A stretch of DNA of 64,000 nt. It comes from Bostrychus sinensis. Its lineage: Eukaryota; Chordata; Actinopteri; Gobiiformes; Eleotridae. A program made the position numbers and the translations under genes. The stretch is from NCBI GenBank assembly GCA_020698575.1, contig CM036252.1:23411706-23475705 (forward strand). Reading direction: 5' to 3'. This document shows, piece after piece, positions 54,356 through 64,000 of the stretch. Under the pieces are notes generated by a model, which worked only from the letters and a program-made list of their open reading frames with translations, searched no databases and was not told the DNA's origin. Positions within the stretch are counted from its first letter, which is position 1. The number at the start of each line of letters is the position of its first letter.

Positions 54356-55012
54356 TCATGAGTGATGATTGTGATGTTCTTAATAATCTTGTGAATAAAG
54401 ATTTAGAAAGACTAAAATCATGGATGTAAAGTAACAAATTATCATTAAAGTCAAACAAAAGTAATGATATTCGGCAATTATAGAAATAATACAGAAGCAC
54501 TGATTCAAATTAACAACACAAACATTGAAAAAGCCAAATTCTTCGGAGTAATAATAGATGACAAGCTCAGTTGGAGGCCACACATCAGAGACATACAAAA
54601 CAAAATATCAAATAACATTTCAGTTATAAACAAATCTAAACAATTTCTGGATATTAATTAACTCTGTACTGTTGTTCCCTTGTATTACCATACCTTACTT
54701 ATTGCATTGAAATTTGGGGAAATAATTTTAAAACTGCACTTCAACTGTTATCAATATTACAAAAAAAGCCAATAAGGCTGATTCATAAGGTTGGATACAC
54801 TGAGCATACAAACCTATTATTCTTGCAGTCAAAATTATTCAGACTAAATGATCTTGTTCAATACACCACATCACAAATCATGCACAGGGCAAACAATAAT
54901 AATCTGTCAGGAAATATTCAGAGATTATTTAGTCGTAGAGATGGAGGGGAGTAGGAAACTTGAAAGTAAACAACCAGGAAAAGTTTTTGTGTGCCTGTGT
55001 GTGGTGTCAAAC
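54356..55012 (+). pseudogene. L2/jockey-type LINE ORF2, C-terminal part (5' segment)
   Basis: Conceptual translation in shifting frames gives the post-catalytic region of a non-LTR reverse transcriptase. Visible pieces are 'FFGVIIDDKLSWRPHIRDIQ', 'NKISNNISVINKSKQFLD', 'LQKKPIRLIHKVGYTEHTN', 'DLVQYTTSQIMHRANNNNL' and 'KSFCVPVCGVKL'. The fish L2/Rex1/CR1-like group has this layout. Stops and frameshifts (for example after 54660) abolish function, and the endonuclease and catalytic YxDD part are missing (5' truncation). Coding continues after the Tc1 insertion at 56538. Confidence 0.75.
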
Positions 55013-55014
55013 TA
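55013..55014. repeat. TA target duplication, left
   Basis: TA immediately before the Tc1 terminal repeat; its partner is at 56536-56537. Confidence 0.85.
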
Positions 55015-56535
55015 CGCTGCTCAAAAAAGTAAAGGGAACACTTAAACAACACAATGTAACTCCAAGTCAATCACACTTCTGTGAAATCAAACTGTCCACT
55101 TAGGAAGCAACACTGATTGACATCAGTTTCACTGCTGTTGTACAAATGGAATAGACAACAGGTGGAAGTTATCGGCAATTAGCAAGACACCCCAATAAAG
55201 GAGTGGTTCTGCACGAGGTGACCACAGACCACTTCTCAGTTCCTATGCTTTCTGGCGGATGTTTTGGTCACTTTTGAATGCTGGCAGGTGCTTTCACTCT
55301 GTGGTAGCATGAGACAGAGTCTACAACCCACACAAATGGCTCAGACAGTGCAGCTCATCCAGGATGCAGCATCAATGCGAGCTGTGGCAAGAAGGTTTGC
55401 TGTGTCTGTCAGCGTAGTGTCCAGAGCATGGAGGCTGCTACCAGGAGACAGGCCAGTACATCAGCAGACATGGAAGAGGTCGTAGGAGGCAACAACCTAG
55501 CAGCAGGGCTGCTACCTCCTCCTTTGTGCAAGGAGGAACAGGAGGAGCACTGCCAGAGCCCTGCAAAATGCCCTCCAGCAGGCCACAAATGTGCATGTGT
55601 CTGCTCAAACGGTCAGAAACAGACTCCATGAACTGTGCAGGACGTTTGGCATTAGCCAGAGACCACCAAGATTGGCAAATTCGCCACTGGTGCCCTGTGC
55701 TCTTCACAGATGAAAGCAGGTTCACACTGAGCACATGTGACAGACGTGACAGAGTCTGGAGACGCCTGTGGAGAACGTTCTGCTGCCTGCAACATCCTCC
55801 AGCATGACCGGTTTGGCAGTGGGTCAGTAATGGTGTGGGTGGCATTTCTTTGGGGGGCCGCACAGTCCTCCATGTACTCGCCAGAGGTAGCTTGACTGCC
55901 ATTAGTTACAAAGATGAGATCCTCAGACCCCTTGTGAGACCATACGCTGGTGCGGTTGGCCCTGTGTTCCTCCTAAAGCAAGACGATGCTAGACCTCATG
56001 TGGCTGGAGTGTGTCAGCAGTTCCTGTAAGATGAAGGCATTGATGCTATGGACTGGCCCGCCCGTTCCCCAGACCTGAATCCAATTGAGCACATCTGGGA
56101 CATCATGTCTCGCTCCATCCAACACCGCCATGTTGCACCACAGATTGTCCAGGAGTTGGCGGATGCTTTAGTCCAGGTCTGGGAGGAGATCCTCAGGAGA
56201 CCATCCGCCACCTCATCAGGAGCATGCCCAGGCATTGTAGGGAGGTCATAGAGGCGTGGAGGCCACACACACTACTGAGCCTCATTTTGACTTGTTTTAA
56301 GGACATTACATCAAAGTTGGATCAGCCTGTAGTGTGTTTTTCCACTTTAATTTTGAGTGTGACTCCAAATCCAGACCTCCATGGGTTAATAAATTTGATT
56401 TCCATTGATAATTTTGTGTGATTTTGTTGTCAGCACATTCAAATATGTAAAGAACAACGTATTTAATAAGAATATTTCATTCATTCAGATCTAAGATGTG
56501 CTATTTTAGTGTTCCCTTTATTTTTTTGAGTAGTG
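55015..56535 (+). mobile_element. Tc1/mariner (DD34E) transposon, near full length
   Basis: The ends 'CTCAAAAAAGTAAAGGGAAC' and (inverted) 'CTCAAAAAAATAAAGGGAAC' form terminal inverted repeats bordered by TA. The length, 1521 bp, is close to intact Tc1 family members. It encodes one transposase on the plus strand, now a pseudogene. It interrupts the LINE between two in-frame parts of its ORF2, so it is younger than the LINE. Confidence 0.93.
55309..56270 (+). pseudogene. Tc1-like DD34E transposase pseudogene
   Basis: The intact protein would bind the terminal repeats with two N-terminal helix-turn-helix units and cut and paste the element with a DDE nuclease. Translation starts at ATG 55309 (peptide 'MRQSLQPTQMAQTVQLIQDA', the first helix-turn-helix). 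A frame change near 55437 follows. The next frame carries 'YQETGQYISRHGRGRRRQQ'. About 60-70 bases are missing near 55628 relative to the family. First catalytic Asp at 55709-55711 ('FTDESRF'), second at 55982-55984 ('LKQDDARPHVAG', usually QDNARPH), Glu at 56087-56089 ('SPDLNPIEHIWD'), which gives DD34E spacing. Another frameshift lies near 55790-55830, and a TAA at 56027-56029 splits the catalytic domain. It cannot make active enzyme. Confidence 0.9.
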
Positions 56536-56537
56536 TA
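56536..56537. repeat. TA target duplication, right
   Basis: Partner of 55013-55014. Confidence 0.85.
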
Positions 56538-57053
56538 GTTTATAACAAGTATTCACACATTTAAGACAATATATAAACAAATCATATTCTCACAGTACAG
56601 AGCTGAGCAAGAGCTAGAAAGGTCATAAAAGACCATTATTAATACTGGTGTGTGTATGTGTTTGGACATGTGATTTGTGCATATGTTTCATGTACACTGT
56701 TTAATATTGAACACTGTGAAATGTATTTGATGAACTGTATCTGAATGTATTTGATCATGAATGCTCAGGAAGCAATAATTATAGCAGTAATTATAATGTA
56801 ATAATGATATTATAAAGGGGTGAGAGCAAATAAGTTTTACTTCATCCAACTCTTTTCCAAGCTAAAGATATGTAACTGTAAATGACTATCTGTAAGTATT
56901 ATTATAAATATGTATTACCATTGTTATTGATGCTATTAACACAAATTAATGTGCTTATAAATTGCCACAAATATGTATGTACATGGAAATGTATGTATGT
57001 CAATATTCTTGACAGTGCTCAAAATAAAAAAAAGATCATTATCATCATCAAAT
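56538..57053 (+). pseudogene. L2/jockey-type LINE, ORF2 end and 3' UTR
   Basis: After the Tc1 element the LINE frame resumes as 'FITSIHTFKTIYKQIIFSQY' and ends near 56625. The 3' UTR has 'GGGGTGAGAGCAAATAAGTT', 'TTACTTCATCCAACTCTTTT' and 'CTCAAAATAAAAAAAAGATC', and terminates in a short ATC repeat, as is usual for this LINE group. Removing the Tc1 element and one TA restores the junction. Confidence 0.75.
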
Positions 57054-57600
57054 GGTCAGTCTGGCCCAGAGAGGGACAAAGTGGGTCTGCACGTACACCT
57101 ATCACAAGACTGAAAAAACAACACGAAACAGAAGCCAGAAGCAGCCGTCAATAAAGTTCAGCAAGTTCATCTATAGTTCACAAGCATAATATACATTTTA
57201 GCCACATTTTACACAACATTTTTCTTTTTCTTTAATTAAAATAAAAAGAGAGTTACAAATACTAATAAAATATAAACTAAACTTCATTACTTGCCAATTT
57301 TTAATAATTTATCTAACAGACCAGACTTCGACCAGAGTTGTTTTCTTAGGATCTACTAGTTAAAATTCCCATTTAGTCATTTTAAAATTGTAAATATAGT
57401 ACATTTTAAGAAGAAGTATAGATAACATTTTAAGATTCAGTGTAATACTGAACTTACTTTTTGGGTAAATGTATTAATACCAATACCAAAATGCTGGTGG
57501 GTGGGGGTGTTTTGGCACAAAACCCTGGAGTAAGTGACCCCAAAACTAGTATTGATATTCATAAAACTATTGATATATCGATCCCATGGTATTGCTCCAC
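57054..57600. other. Unassigned sequence between LINE and family B end
   Basis: Not clearly part of either element. It contains 'ATCGATCCCATGGTATTGC' and AT-rich stretches. It may be interior of the family B copy, decayed, or a further insertion. Confidence 0.35.
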
Positions 57601-57689
57601 CCATCACTACTTGCCATGTTGTAGGCAAATGATATGTCTGCTGATAACTGCAATTTCCCAACAATCAGTTTGAATCAGTCAGTTTGAGT

Positions 57690-57963
57690 TTGATGAGAAC
57701 ACATTGCAAAATAGTTGGAATATGGACAAAAAGGGCTGGAGCAGGATATGATACCAACATTATTAGTGTCATGCAAAGATGAAGTCATATGGGAGCATGA
57801 TCCACAAACATAACACATGTTGGACATCATTAGTCCATCATTAGTCCATTAAAATGTTGTGATATGTTTGTCTTTTGTTGTAAATGAAATATGCTTTGTT
57901 TTGTTTTTTGTTTGTTTGTTTTTTACATTTTACAGTGTCCTTACTTTTTTGGAATAGGATTTG
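57690..57963 (+). mobile_element. Family B element, right part of a split copy
   Basis: 'TTTTACATTTTACAGTGTCC', 'TTACTTTTTTGGAATAGGAT' and 'TTG', then TA, is the inverse of the left end at 54232. The pair brackets 3.7 kb of nested insertions. Confidence 0.65.
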
Positions 57964-57965
57964 TA

Positions 57966-58530
57966 TTTGTGTGTTGCCCTCCAAAGTACAGGAACTAAAT
58001 TTACCTCGGCCCTAGTGGAGGTTAATGCTGGTCCTCTCCCATCTGCTGCTTCTAATCATTTCCTGTTATCTATGAAACAGCCCAATGAGGGAATATGGCT
58101 GCAGTGCACAAGAGCCATCCTTTTCCATTTACCCCTTCGCTCTCTCGGCCATTTCACCATCATTTGTGAAATCAGCTGTTGCAGCGGGAGGAGAGTTTGC
58201 ACAAAATGTACTTCCTGGAGTGCGTATTTCATGGAGAGAGCCGAAGAGATGCTGGCTGTGAAGAATACCAGACAGGGGGGAAAGGTAATGAATAGAACAG
58301 TTGGGAAGCTAGTTGGAGTTGCCCTGTGAACATTTGTCACCCCAACTGGAGTCGTCTCTGCCGTGAGATTGGATTTTGGATTATTATTGTTGTTTTGCAA
58401 AAAGGGGGTTGTCACTTTGGTGTCTGAGTGCCAACGGAGCATCACCTATGAGCGGAAGAGTGCAGTGTTTTTGATGGGGAAAAAGCAAAGCCGGGTTCTT
58501 GCCTCACACAAAAGTATCCTTATGGGATTC
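57966..58530. other. GC-richer block, candidate conserved non-coding DNA
   Basis: Repeat-free and open on both strands (122 codons plus at 57961-58329; 129 codons minus at 58056-58445), with no domain in either translation. A GTAATG splice-like site near 58285 is not enough to call an exon. Confidence 0.3.
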
Positions 58531-59004
58531 TTGCAATAATATGCGATTTCTGGCCTTTGCTTGCTTCATGCATGAACTCCGAACTAAAGCAATCTAATCC
58601 GCAAGCCTATTCTGCAGGGGTAACGAAGTGCAGTCACGCTACCTTATTGTTCCTCTGGGGACACAAATGGCCAAGTGGAGGCTGTTGGCACATCAGCTCA
58701 CAGGCACTACAATGTATTGTGACTGGCCTTACTAATACAGGAAGCATCGGCAACAGCCGGACAGACGGACAAATATATAATATGTGGGTTTTATTTCTAC
58801 TGTCTTTAAACTTGAATATAGTGACCTGAAAATCCTGTTTAGCTCTTTACCATTACCACCTCAATTCCTAATGGAAATTCTGGTCACTGGGGAAAACTTA
58901 GAGTATCAATCAATCAATCAATCAACATGTCTTTGATTGATTTGGTAAGAATATAGCTTGAAAGATAACTGATAAGTCATAGTAATCCAGCCATTTAAGG
59001 ATCA
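58531..59004. other. No recognised gene
   Basis: 90-codon frame at 58557-58829 without motifs. An (AATC)n run lies at 58906-58924. Confidence 0.4.
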
Positions 59005-59150
59005 CAAGCCAGTGGACTCTTTTGTGCAGGTCCAAATCCTGGCTAAATGAAGAGATTTAGAGGAAGGGATTCAGGCGTAAACCTTTGCTAAATGATTGTG
59101 TGATGTTAGAAGGCAGATATTTTGCTGTGGTGATGATAGGAAATCTGAAA
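59005..59150 (+). repeat. Family C fragment (RTE-like tail)
   Basis: 'GGAAGGGATTCAGGCGTAAA', 'GAAGGCAGATATTTTGCTGT' and 'GGTGATGATAGGAAA' follow the family C order in decayed form. Confidence 0.45.
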
Positions 59151-59258
59151 TGAAAATTTGATATATCACATTATCACACAGCTTCTTAAAACAAGAGCTC
59201 AAAAATATCTTGAAGCTATAATTTAGTCACCACAGCAAATGATCTAAAGTTTCCCATT

Positions 59259-60072
59259 TAGGGCCTGTTTGCATGACAACGCTGGCCAGGAAAACACAAC
59301 AGTCATGAAGAAAACGCTGATGTGTGAAGAAAACTAAAGTAAACTGTAGTACCCGTATTTGTCGAGCAAACGGCACTGTGGGCCCCGTAAATGCTCTATA
59401 CCACACAGAGTAAACAGCAGAGGAAATCATAGTTCCTTCTGCAACTTCCCAACTACTTTAGGACCTTTTGGTTTTCTGGGGCCATTATCATAAAGTATCT
59501 CCTAAAAGTAGCACTTATACATATACACTGCCTGACCAAAAACAGTCGCCACCTAGATTTAACTAAGTAAATAGGTAAGAAGACTTTGTGCAGTGGTCAT
59601 ACTCTCATCAATATCAGATCTTGGTGAAAAATTAATGCAACATTGAATGAAGAAAATAATAAGAAGAAAATAAGCAGAACCTTATTAAAACAATGCCTCA
59701 GCTAATGCGTACTGTAATCAAAGCTAAAGGCGGTCCAAAGAAACATTAGAGCGTGTGACCTTTTTTGTGTCGACTTGTTTTTTGGTCAGGCAGTGTATTA
59801 CTGACAGATACTGGACTAAATATGAATGTATGAGGCATAAAAGCCTCGCATTTTGCGCTCACAGGTCAACTGACATACGCGCAGAGCATACGGCCATATG
59901 CTGTTCAGATTGGGGCTGTGACGTCATCGTTTTCAGTGAGTTGCTGTTTTCACAGTTTACACAAGAGCGGAGCAGCTCCGAGTGGCTCCCTGCTGTGAGA
60001 CCAAAACACCTCTTTCAGCGTTTTCAAAAGATTGCGGATTCGGAAAACACGTTGTCATGTAAACGGACCCTT
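59259..60072 (+). mobile_element. hAT-like MITE carrying a nested Tc1-type MITE
   Basis: The left end 'GGGCCTGTTTGCATGACAAC' and inverted right end 'GGGTCCGTTTACATGACAAC' match at 17 of 20 positions. Subterminal 'AAAACGCTGA' and 'CAGCGTTTTC' are also inverse. The family is typical of fish hAT MITEs, though an 8-bp duplication is not clear here. Without the 270-bp insert it would be about 540 bp. Confidence 0.75.
59526..59795 (+). mobile_element. Tc1-type MITE nested in a hAT-like MITE
   Basis: The terminal repeats are 'CACTGCCTGACCAAAAA' and its exact inverse at 59779-59795, with TA at 59524-59525 and 59796-59797. Internal 'GTCGCCACCTAGATTTAACT' and 'AAGTAAATAGGTAAGAAGAC' match the end of a known fish Tc1-like family. 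At 270 bp there is no coding. Confidence 0.88.
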
Positions 60073-60199
60073 ATTCTGGCACAGGTTTTTACACAGGCTT
60101 GGTATTAGTACATAGGTGGCCTTGTGGCTGTAGTTTTGGCACTTGAACCCCGGTCTTCTAAAACTTTATTAATGGGGGTCCCTTTGTCAACAAATCAAC

Positions 60200-60295
60200 A
60201 AGACATTTATTTTTATATAGCCCAATATCACAACAACAGGGCTTTACAGACAGTAAAGAAAGCACCCCGTCTTAAAACACAAATAAAAACTATAC
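60200..60295 (-). repeat. Probable SINE tail fragment, inverted
   Basis: 'TTTATTTTTATATAGCCCAA' and 'ACAACAGGGCTTTACAG' are the inverse of a 'CTGTAAAGCCCTG..TTGGGCTATATAAATAAA' type SINE tail. Confidence 0.45.
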
Positions 60296-61889
60296 ATATA
60301 TAAAAAAATTGCCAAAGCCATGTCACTAAGATGCCAATAAGGAGGTTGCAGGTTGGGTCAGCCCATTGGGACAAACGCAAACTGAAAAGCTATACAACTG
60401 AGACTAAATGGGTACAGATGAATGATGAATTTAAAATTGAATGAATTAACATAAAATAAAAAAAGAAACAAGGTATTCTTTATTAATTATAACCTTTCTA
60501 AACTAGACTTGTTAAGTTGAAGAATTAAAATATAATGCAAATATATTCCAATTTACCTATTCCTCCATGGGCTGGTTTCATAAAGACAAACACCTGACAA
60601 TGACTGCCACACTGTAAAACCCAACAAGTTCATTCAACAATAAAAACGGGAGATACCAACTGCTCGAAATCATTGATTTATAAACTTAAACTGTTTAAAT
60701 TCATAGGATTACGTTAAGAGTATGGGCAATTTTGATTTGAAGATTACATTGGCCTGACACAGTGTAAGATGCTTCCCAACAGATGTTTAAAAGCCAAGCT
60801 CAAATTTTCAACACACAGTCGAGTCCAGTATACTGTGTCCTTATAAAATAAATGCATTTGTGGTGTAAACTAGCCCCTTAGCCTCTCTTTAACAATTGGC
60901 CCGATTACAGAAAATGATTTATTAATTATTTTAAGTATTATAAGTGGTCCCTGCAAGTATCCTTCCATCAGCCCTTTCCTCTGTATGCCTCTATATCTGT
61001 GTGCCCTGGTTCCTGCACCCACCACACTCCCCTTCACCACTCCGAGCCGAAGCCCTTAGCATGAAGCACTCTTGAGAAAATGAAGGGGGCAAATATACAT
61101 GTGTGATGTTCAGAACTGGATAATGGTGCACTTGTTCAATGTAATTGGCCTAGAAAAGCACTGTAATTTGTGACTGGAGAACCCCGAGTCGACTTGAGAA
61201 AAATGTAAATGCGCAGCGCAGGAGCCCCTCGGTTAATCAGTTCTCACAAAGAGAATACTTTAAGTTCATTAGTCTGCATTTGCATATTCGCCCTCAAAAA
61301 GGAAGCACTAATCCCAAATGAAATGGCATGCTTCTATCATAAAAGTGGGCTTATTTCATATTATCCGCTACTTCCCAAAGTGAATTATATTTGCGCGATC
61401 ATAGAATTTATTTGATGTTTCTCTGTTAATTGTCAAACTCTTTTAATGTTCTGTTTTATAAAACTTTAACAAGATTTGGGTATTACTAGTATAGTACAAC
61501 AAAGTACAGCAAAGAATATTAAGGCTTTGAGTACATCCCTCAAAGATTTGTATTAGAGGATTTAGACTTTCTAACACTTTATTGGAGTAATAAAACTAGT
61601 CGATGCCTGTAAAAATGTTACTTTTATTATTAAACCCAGAATATTTTTCCATAAAATATACCCCCCAGACTTCCCCTCTCTGTCTGAGGTGTTACTACAG
61701 AGCTCAGTTTGATCGTACTTTAGGACAATAACACAGGACCTTGTGCTGTTTCTTCTTGGTTTTAATATACAGGTGGGCTTCTCTGTCCACTGGACAGCTG
61801 ACCCATTCTGTTACACAGTGATACAGGGAAATGTTCAAGGCTCTAATTGCTATGTTTTTGCTGGGGTATTTTTGTGAAGAATATGTATT
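60296..61889. other. 1.6 kb without a recognised feature
   Basis: AT-rich with small frames only. Nothing recognised. Confidence 0.45.
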
Positions 61890-62218
61890 TTCTGAGTAAA
61901 TTTAGTAAAACTGAAAACTTAACTTTTACTTTTTTTTTTATCTCAATGGTAGGTGGTAAATGTGATAGTAGTAGTAGAAGCAATAGTGGTTACATAATGT
62001 TAATGATAGTATTAGTGGCGGTGGTAGTAGTAAGAGTAGTATAGATAGCAGTTAGTTAGTTAATAGTAACAAAAGACATTTTCGTAGTGACACTTCATGT
62101 AGTAGTACAGGTGTGTAGTTGCTCTTCAATTTTGTTTGCTTAATTTTACTTTAGTACTATATTTATGAAGTAACAGTACTTTTACTTGAGTTCAAATTTG
62201 GACTACTTCTTCCACCTA
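61890..62218 (+). repeat. Family H / GTA-rich decayed element
   Basis: 'GAGTAAATTTAGTAAAACTG', a GTA-rich tract at 61960-62050, 'AGTACTTTTACTTGAGTTCA' and 'ACTACTTCTTCCACC'. The right side resembles the right end of the hAT MITE at 45501-46058, but the left end is not found. Confidence 0.5.
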
Positions 62219-62964
62219 TGAAGAAAAGACTAATAACTAATATTTATATTATTTTATTTATTTAAAAACCCAGAACCCCGGTGCAGCCTTGGTCACACAT
62301 CCACACTCAGTATTTCATCCCTAATTTAGAGCCGATGTGCAGTTGGTCTCAGTTTGGCTTGGCTACACTGGCCCTCTCCCAAAACATCTCTTTGGGTTCA
62401 TCGGGCCTGGATTCCTGGACGTTCCCCACACTGCAGGAGGAACTGATGTGATGGAGGAGGAAAAGGGGTTGAGAGAGTTGAAAACAAAGCCATCAGTGTG
62501 ATTGGTTGTCTGGATAGAGGCCAAAGCCAGGGCGGAAAGATGAGGAGAGAGAAGGAGATGAGGAGGAGAGCCGGGGTGGAGCAGGGAAAAGGAGGAGGGG
62601 TGGGGTGGGGGGGTGTTGTCTTTAAGCCTGTTAAGTGCCCTCTGGAGGGGTCACGAGGAAGCCAGATCTGTGGGGTGTTGGGAGTGGCTCCAACGTCTTT
62701 CCATCTGAACACCTCTCTGTGTTTGTCTGTCCATTTGTTTTGGCTGTACACCTGCACCAAAGTACATGTGCTGAAGTGATAAAACGGCACCCATGGGTGT
62801 AGAGCCTGTGCTGCTAGATAGTCATGTGACATGTCCATCTTAGCAAAAGGAACTACTTAAATTTGTAGAGACATAGGTTAGTAACTCTCAAACTTTTTAC
62901 ACCAAGCACCTCATCAGAAATATTTGGCTTTTCATTTTTCAATAGAACAAAATGAGCAATATTT
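62219..62964. other. No gene; purine-rich GC block 62390-62700
   Basis: The 146-codon minus frame at 62398-62838 is the second-longest open frame in the window. It is rich in Pro, Ser and Leu because of GGAGG-rich DNA. It shows no domain, and a 93-codon plus frame overlaps it, so I do not call a gene. Confidence 0.4.
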
Positions 62965-63090
62965 AATAAGGACAAAACAAGGACAGGGACTAAATCAGAA
63001 AATAACAGGTCTATGCTAGGACTAAACCAAGACTAAACCAGGTCTAAGTCAGAATTAAACCAGGGCTAATTTAGGACTAATACAGCACGA
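62965..63090 (+). repeat. 'GGACTAAACCA' degenerate tandem repeat, locus 2
   Basis: 'TAGGACTAAACCAAGACTAA', 'ACCAGGTCTAAGTCAGAATT' and 'AAACCAGGGCTAATTTAGG' repeat the unit seen at 25356-25520. Confidence 0.7.
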
Positions 63091-63189
63091 ACAGAGAGTA
63101 ATCTAGAATTAACTGAACTGCAAAAATCTACTGACTACTACCAGAAAAAGACACAACTGGAATAGATTTTATGCCTGATGCCGCATGCT

Positions 63190-63430
63190 GGATTCAGGCA
63201 GTGATCTGGATCCTATACTGACCCCATGTGGCTGGAGTTAATATCTTTATTGTAGCTGATATGTCCCTATCTTGCAATGGAAAAAACATCATTCAAATAA
63301 TTCTTAGACCCATATGGGGTTTCCAATATACAGTATATCATCCCTGACCTCTTACTGACATTTCTTGAAAAATTCATCAAAGTCCGACCATTACTTTGAG
63401 TTATCTTGCACAATAACAATCTACAGTTCA
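63190..63430 (-). repeat. Family A copy / RTE-tail-like
   Basis: 'ACTGACCCCATGTGGCTGGA', 'CCCTATCTTGCAATGG', 'GACATTTCTTGAAAAATTCA' and 'ACTTTGAGTTATCTTGC', in the order of the inverted copies at 29800 and 39401. Confidence 0.6.
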
Positions 63431-64000
63431 TTCCACATAGAGAGGATAGAAAGGGTTGATCTTCTTTCCCTTCAATCATATCCAAACCAAAAATGGGAAG
63501 GATTCATTTCATTTTCATTAGTGACAGTCTTCATCATGCACTCTTTCATTGGAGATAAGGCACGGTGACCTTTCTGGAGAACAAGTTTTTCATTAAAATT
63601 CTCTAACTGAATAGTAATTCAGTGTCTGAGCGAGCTTCACCTTATTGCACCCAGTCTTACGAGAGGATCACATAACTCTTAATGCAGTTATGGCAAACTG
63701 AGACATTCTTCATAAATGTGTGTTCATTTTAATTCACAGACATTGAGTGGGATAATATACTGCTGATTTAACTAGAGTTATTACTGTAAGAGAAATCATG
63801 TAGTCAAGGGGAATGCTGATATATTAGTATTGGAATGATGTGTAAAAGTAAACAGATTTTAAAAAAGTGGCCATTAGATTTAAGGGTTGTACTGAGCATG
63901 CTCCATGACTCGACAGTTGTAATCAAGTTAAACCAAAAGGCCCTTTATGTTTCACAGTGGGAAATACTCCACTAACAATAATACGCTATTTTTTCCTTCA
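63431..64000. other. No recognised feature
   Basis: AT-rich to the window end. No gene or familiar repeat. Confidence 0.4.

Noticed and set aside
55438..55902. 154-codon minus-strand open frame, the longest in the window
   Set aside because: It lies antisense to the Tc1 transposase pseudogene and is a shadow of it.
62398..62838. 146-codon minus-strand open frame
   Set aside because: Low-complexity Pro/Ser/Leu composition from GGAGG-rich DNA, an overlapping open frame on the other strand, no domain and no splice context.

Overview
This looks like about 64 kb of nuclear DNA from a ray-finned (teleost) fish, probably from a gene desert or a very large intron. The DNA is AT-rich, and no open frame reads as a host exon: nearly all are under 130 codons and match nothing I recognise. 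The repeats are the kinds familiar from teleost genomes: Tc1-like elements, hAT-type miniature elements, tRNA-derived SINEs, L2- and RTE-like LINE fragments, and a likely Penelope-like fragment. I see no rRNA, functional tRNA, CRISPR array, operon or phage feature. Family letters (A to H, S) are my own labels for repeats shared within the window.

Layout. 1-6.2 kb: mostly plain AT-rich sequence with two remnants of the TA-flanked 'ACAAACCC' element (family B) and an RTE-like ORF2 scrap. 6.2-13.7 kb: SINEs of families D and S, two copies of an unidentified repeat (family G), an internally deleted Tc1-like element and a family B copy. 14.8-20.8 kb: more family B, a Penelope-like 3' fragment, a hAT element with perfect terminal repeats and 8-bp target duplications (18549-19216), and an L2-like LINE that ends inside a SINE head. 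22-25.5 kb: an RTE-like tail with a CAAA tract, a second hAT element holding the remains of its transposase C-terminus (24234-24992), then three AGGTCA half-sites at 3-bp spacing. 28-36 kb: a tandem pair of foldback-like family A elements between direct repeats, hAT elements, a deleted Tc1-like element and SINEs. 36-44 kb: SINE and family A copies around a CpG-richer block at 41.3-41.9 kb that may be a conserved non-coding element. 44-48 kb: AAGTAC-rich repeats with two hAT elements. 48-52 kb: almost nothing recognised. 52-58 kb: family A and D copies, then a nested stack in which a decayed Tc1 transposon (55015-56535) sits in an L2/jockey-like LINE, which sits in a family B element. 58-64 kb: a hAT-like element carrying a small Tc1-type MITE, microsatellites and a second locus of the GGACTAAACC repeat.

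No genes act together here. The content is a record of transposition. The most complete former gene is the Tc1 transposase at 55309-56270, which is broken by frameshifts, a deletion and a stop codon. The least familiar structure is family A: about 12 copies in which a tRNA-like module reading 'TGGCTCAGTGG...TTTACCCCTGAACTAGA' is paired with RTE-tail-like sequence, twice in an inverted-arm arrangement.
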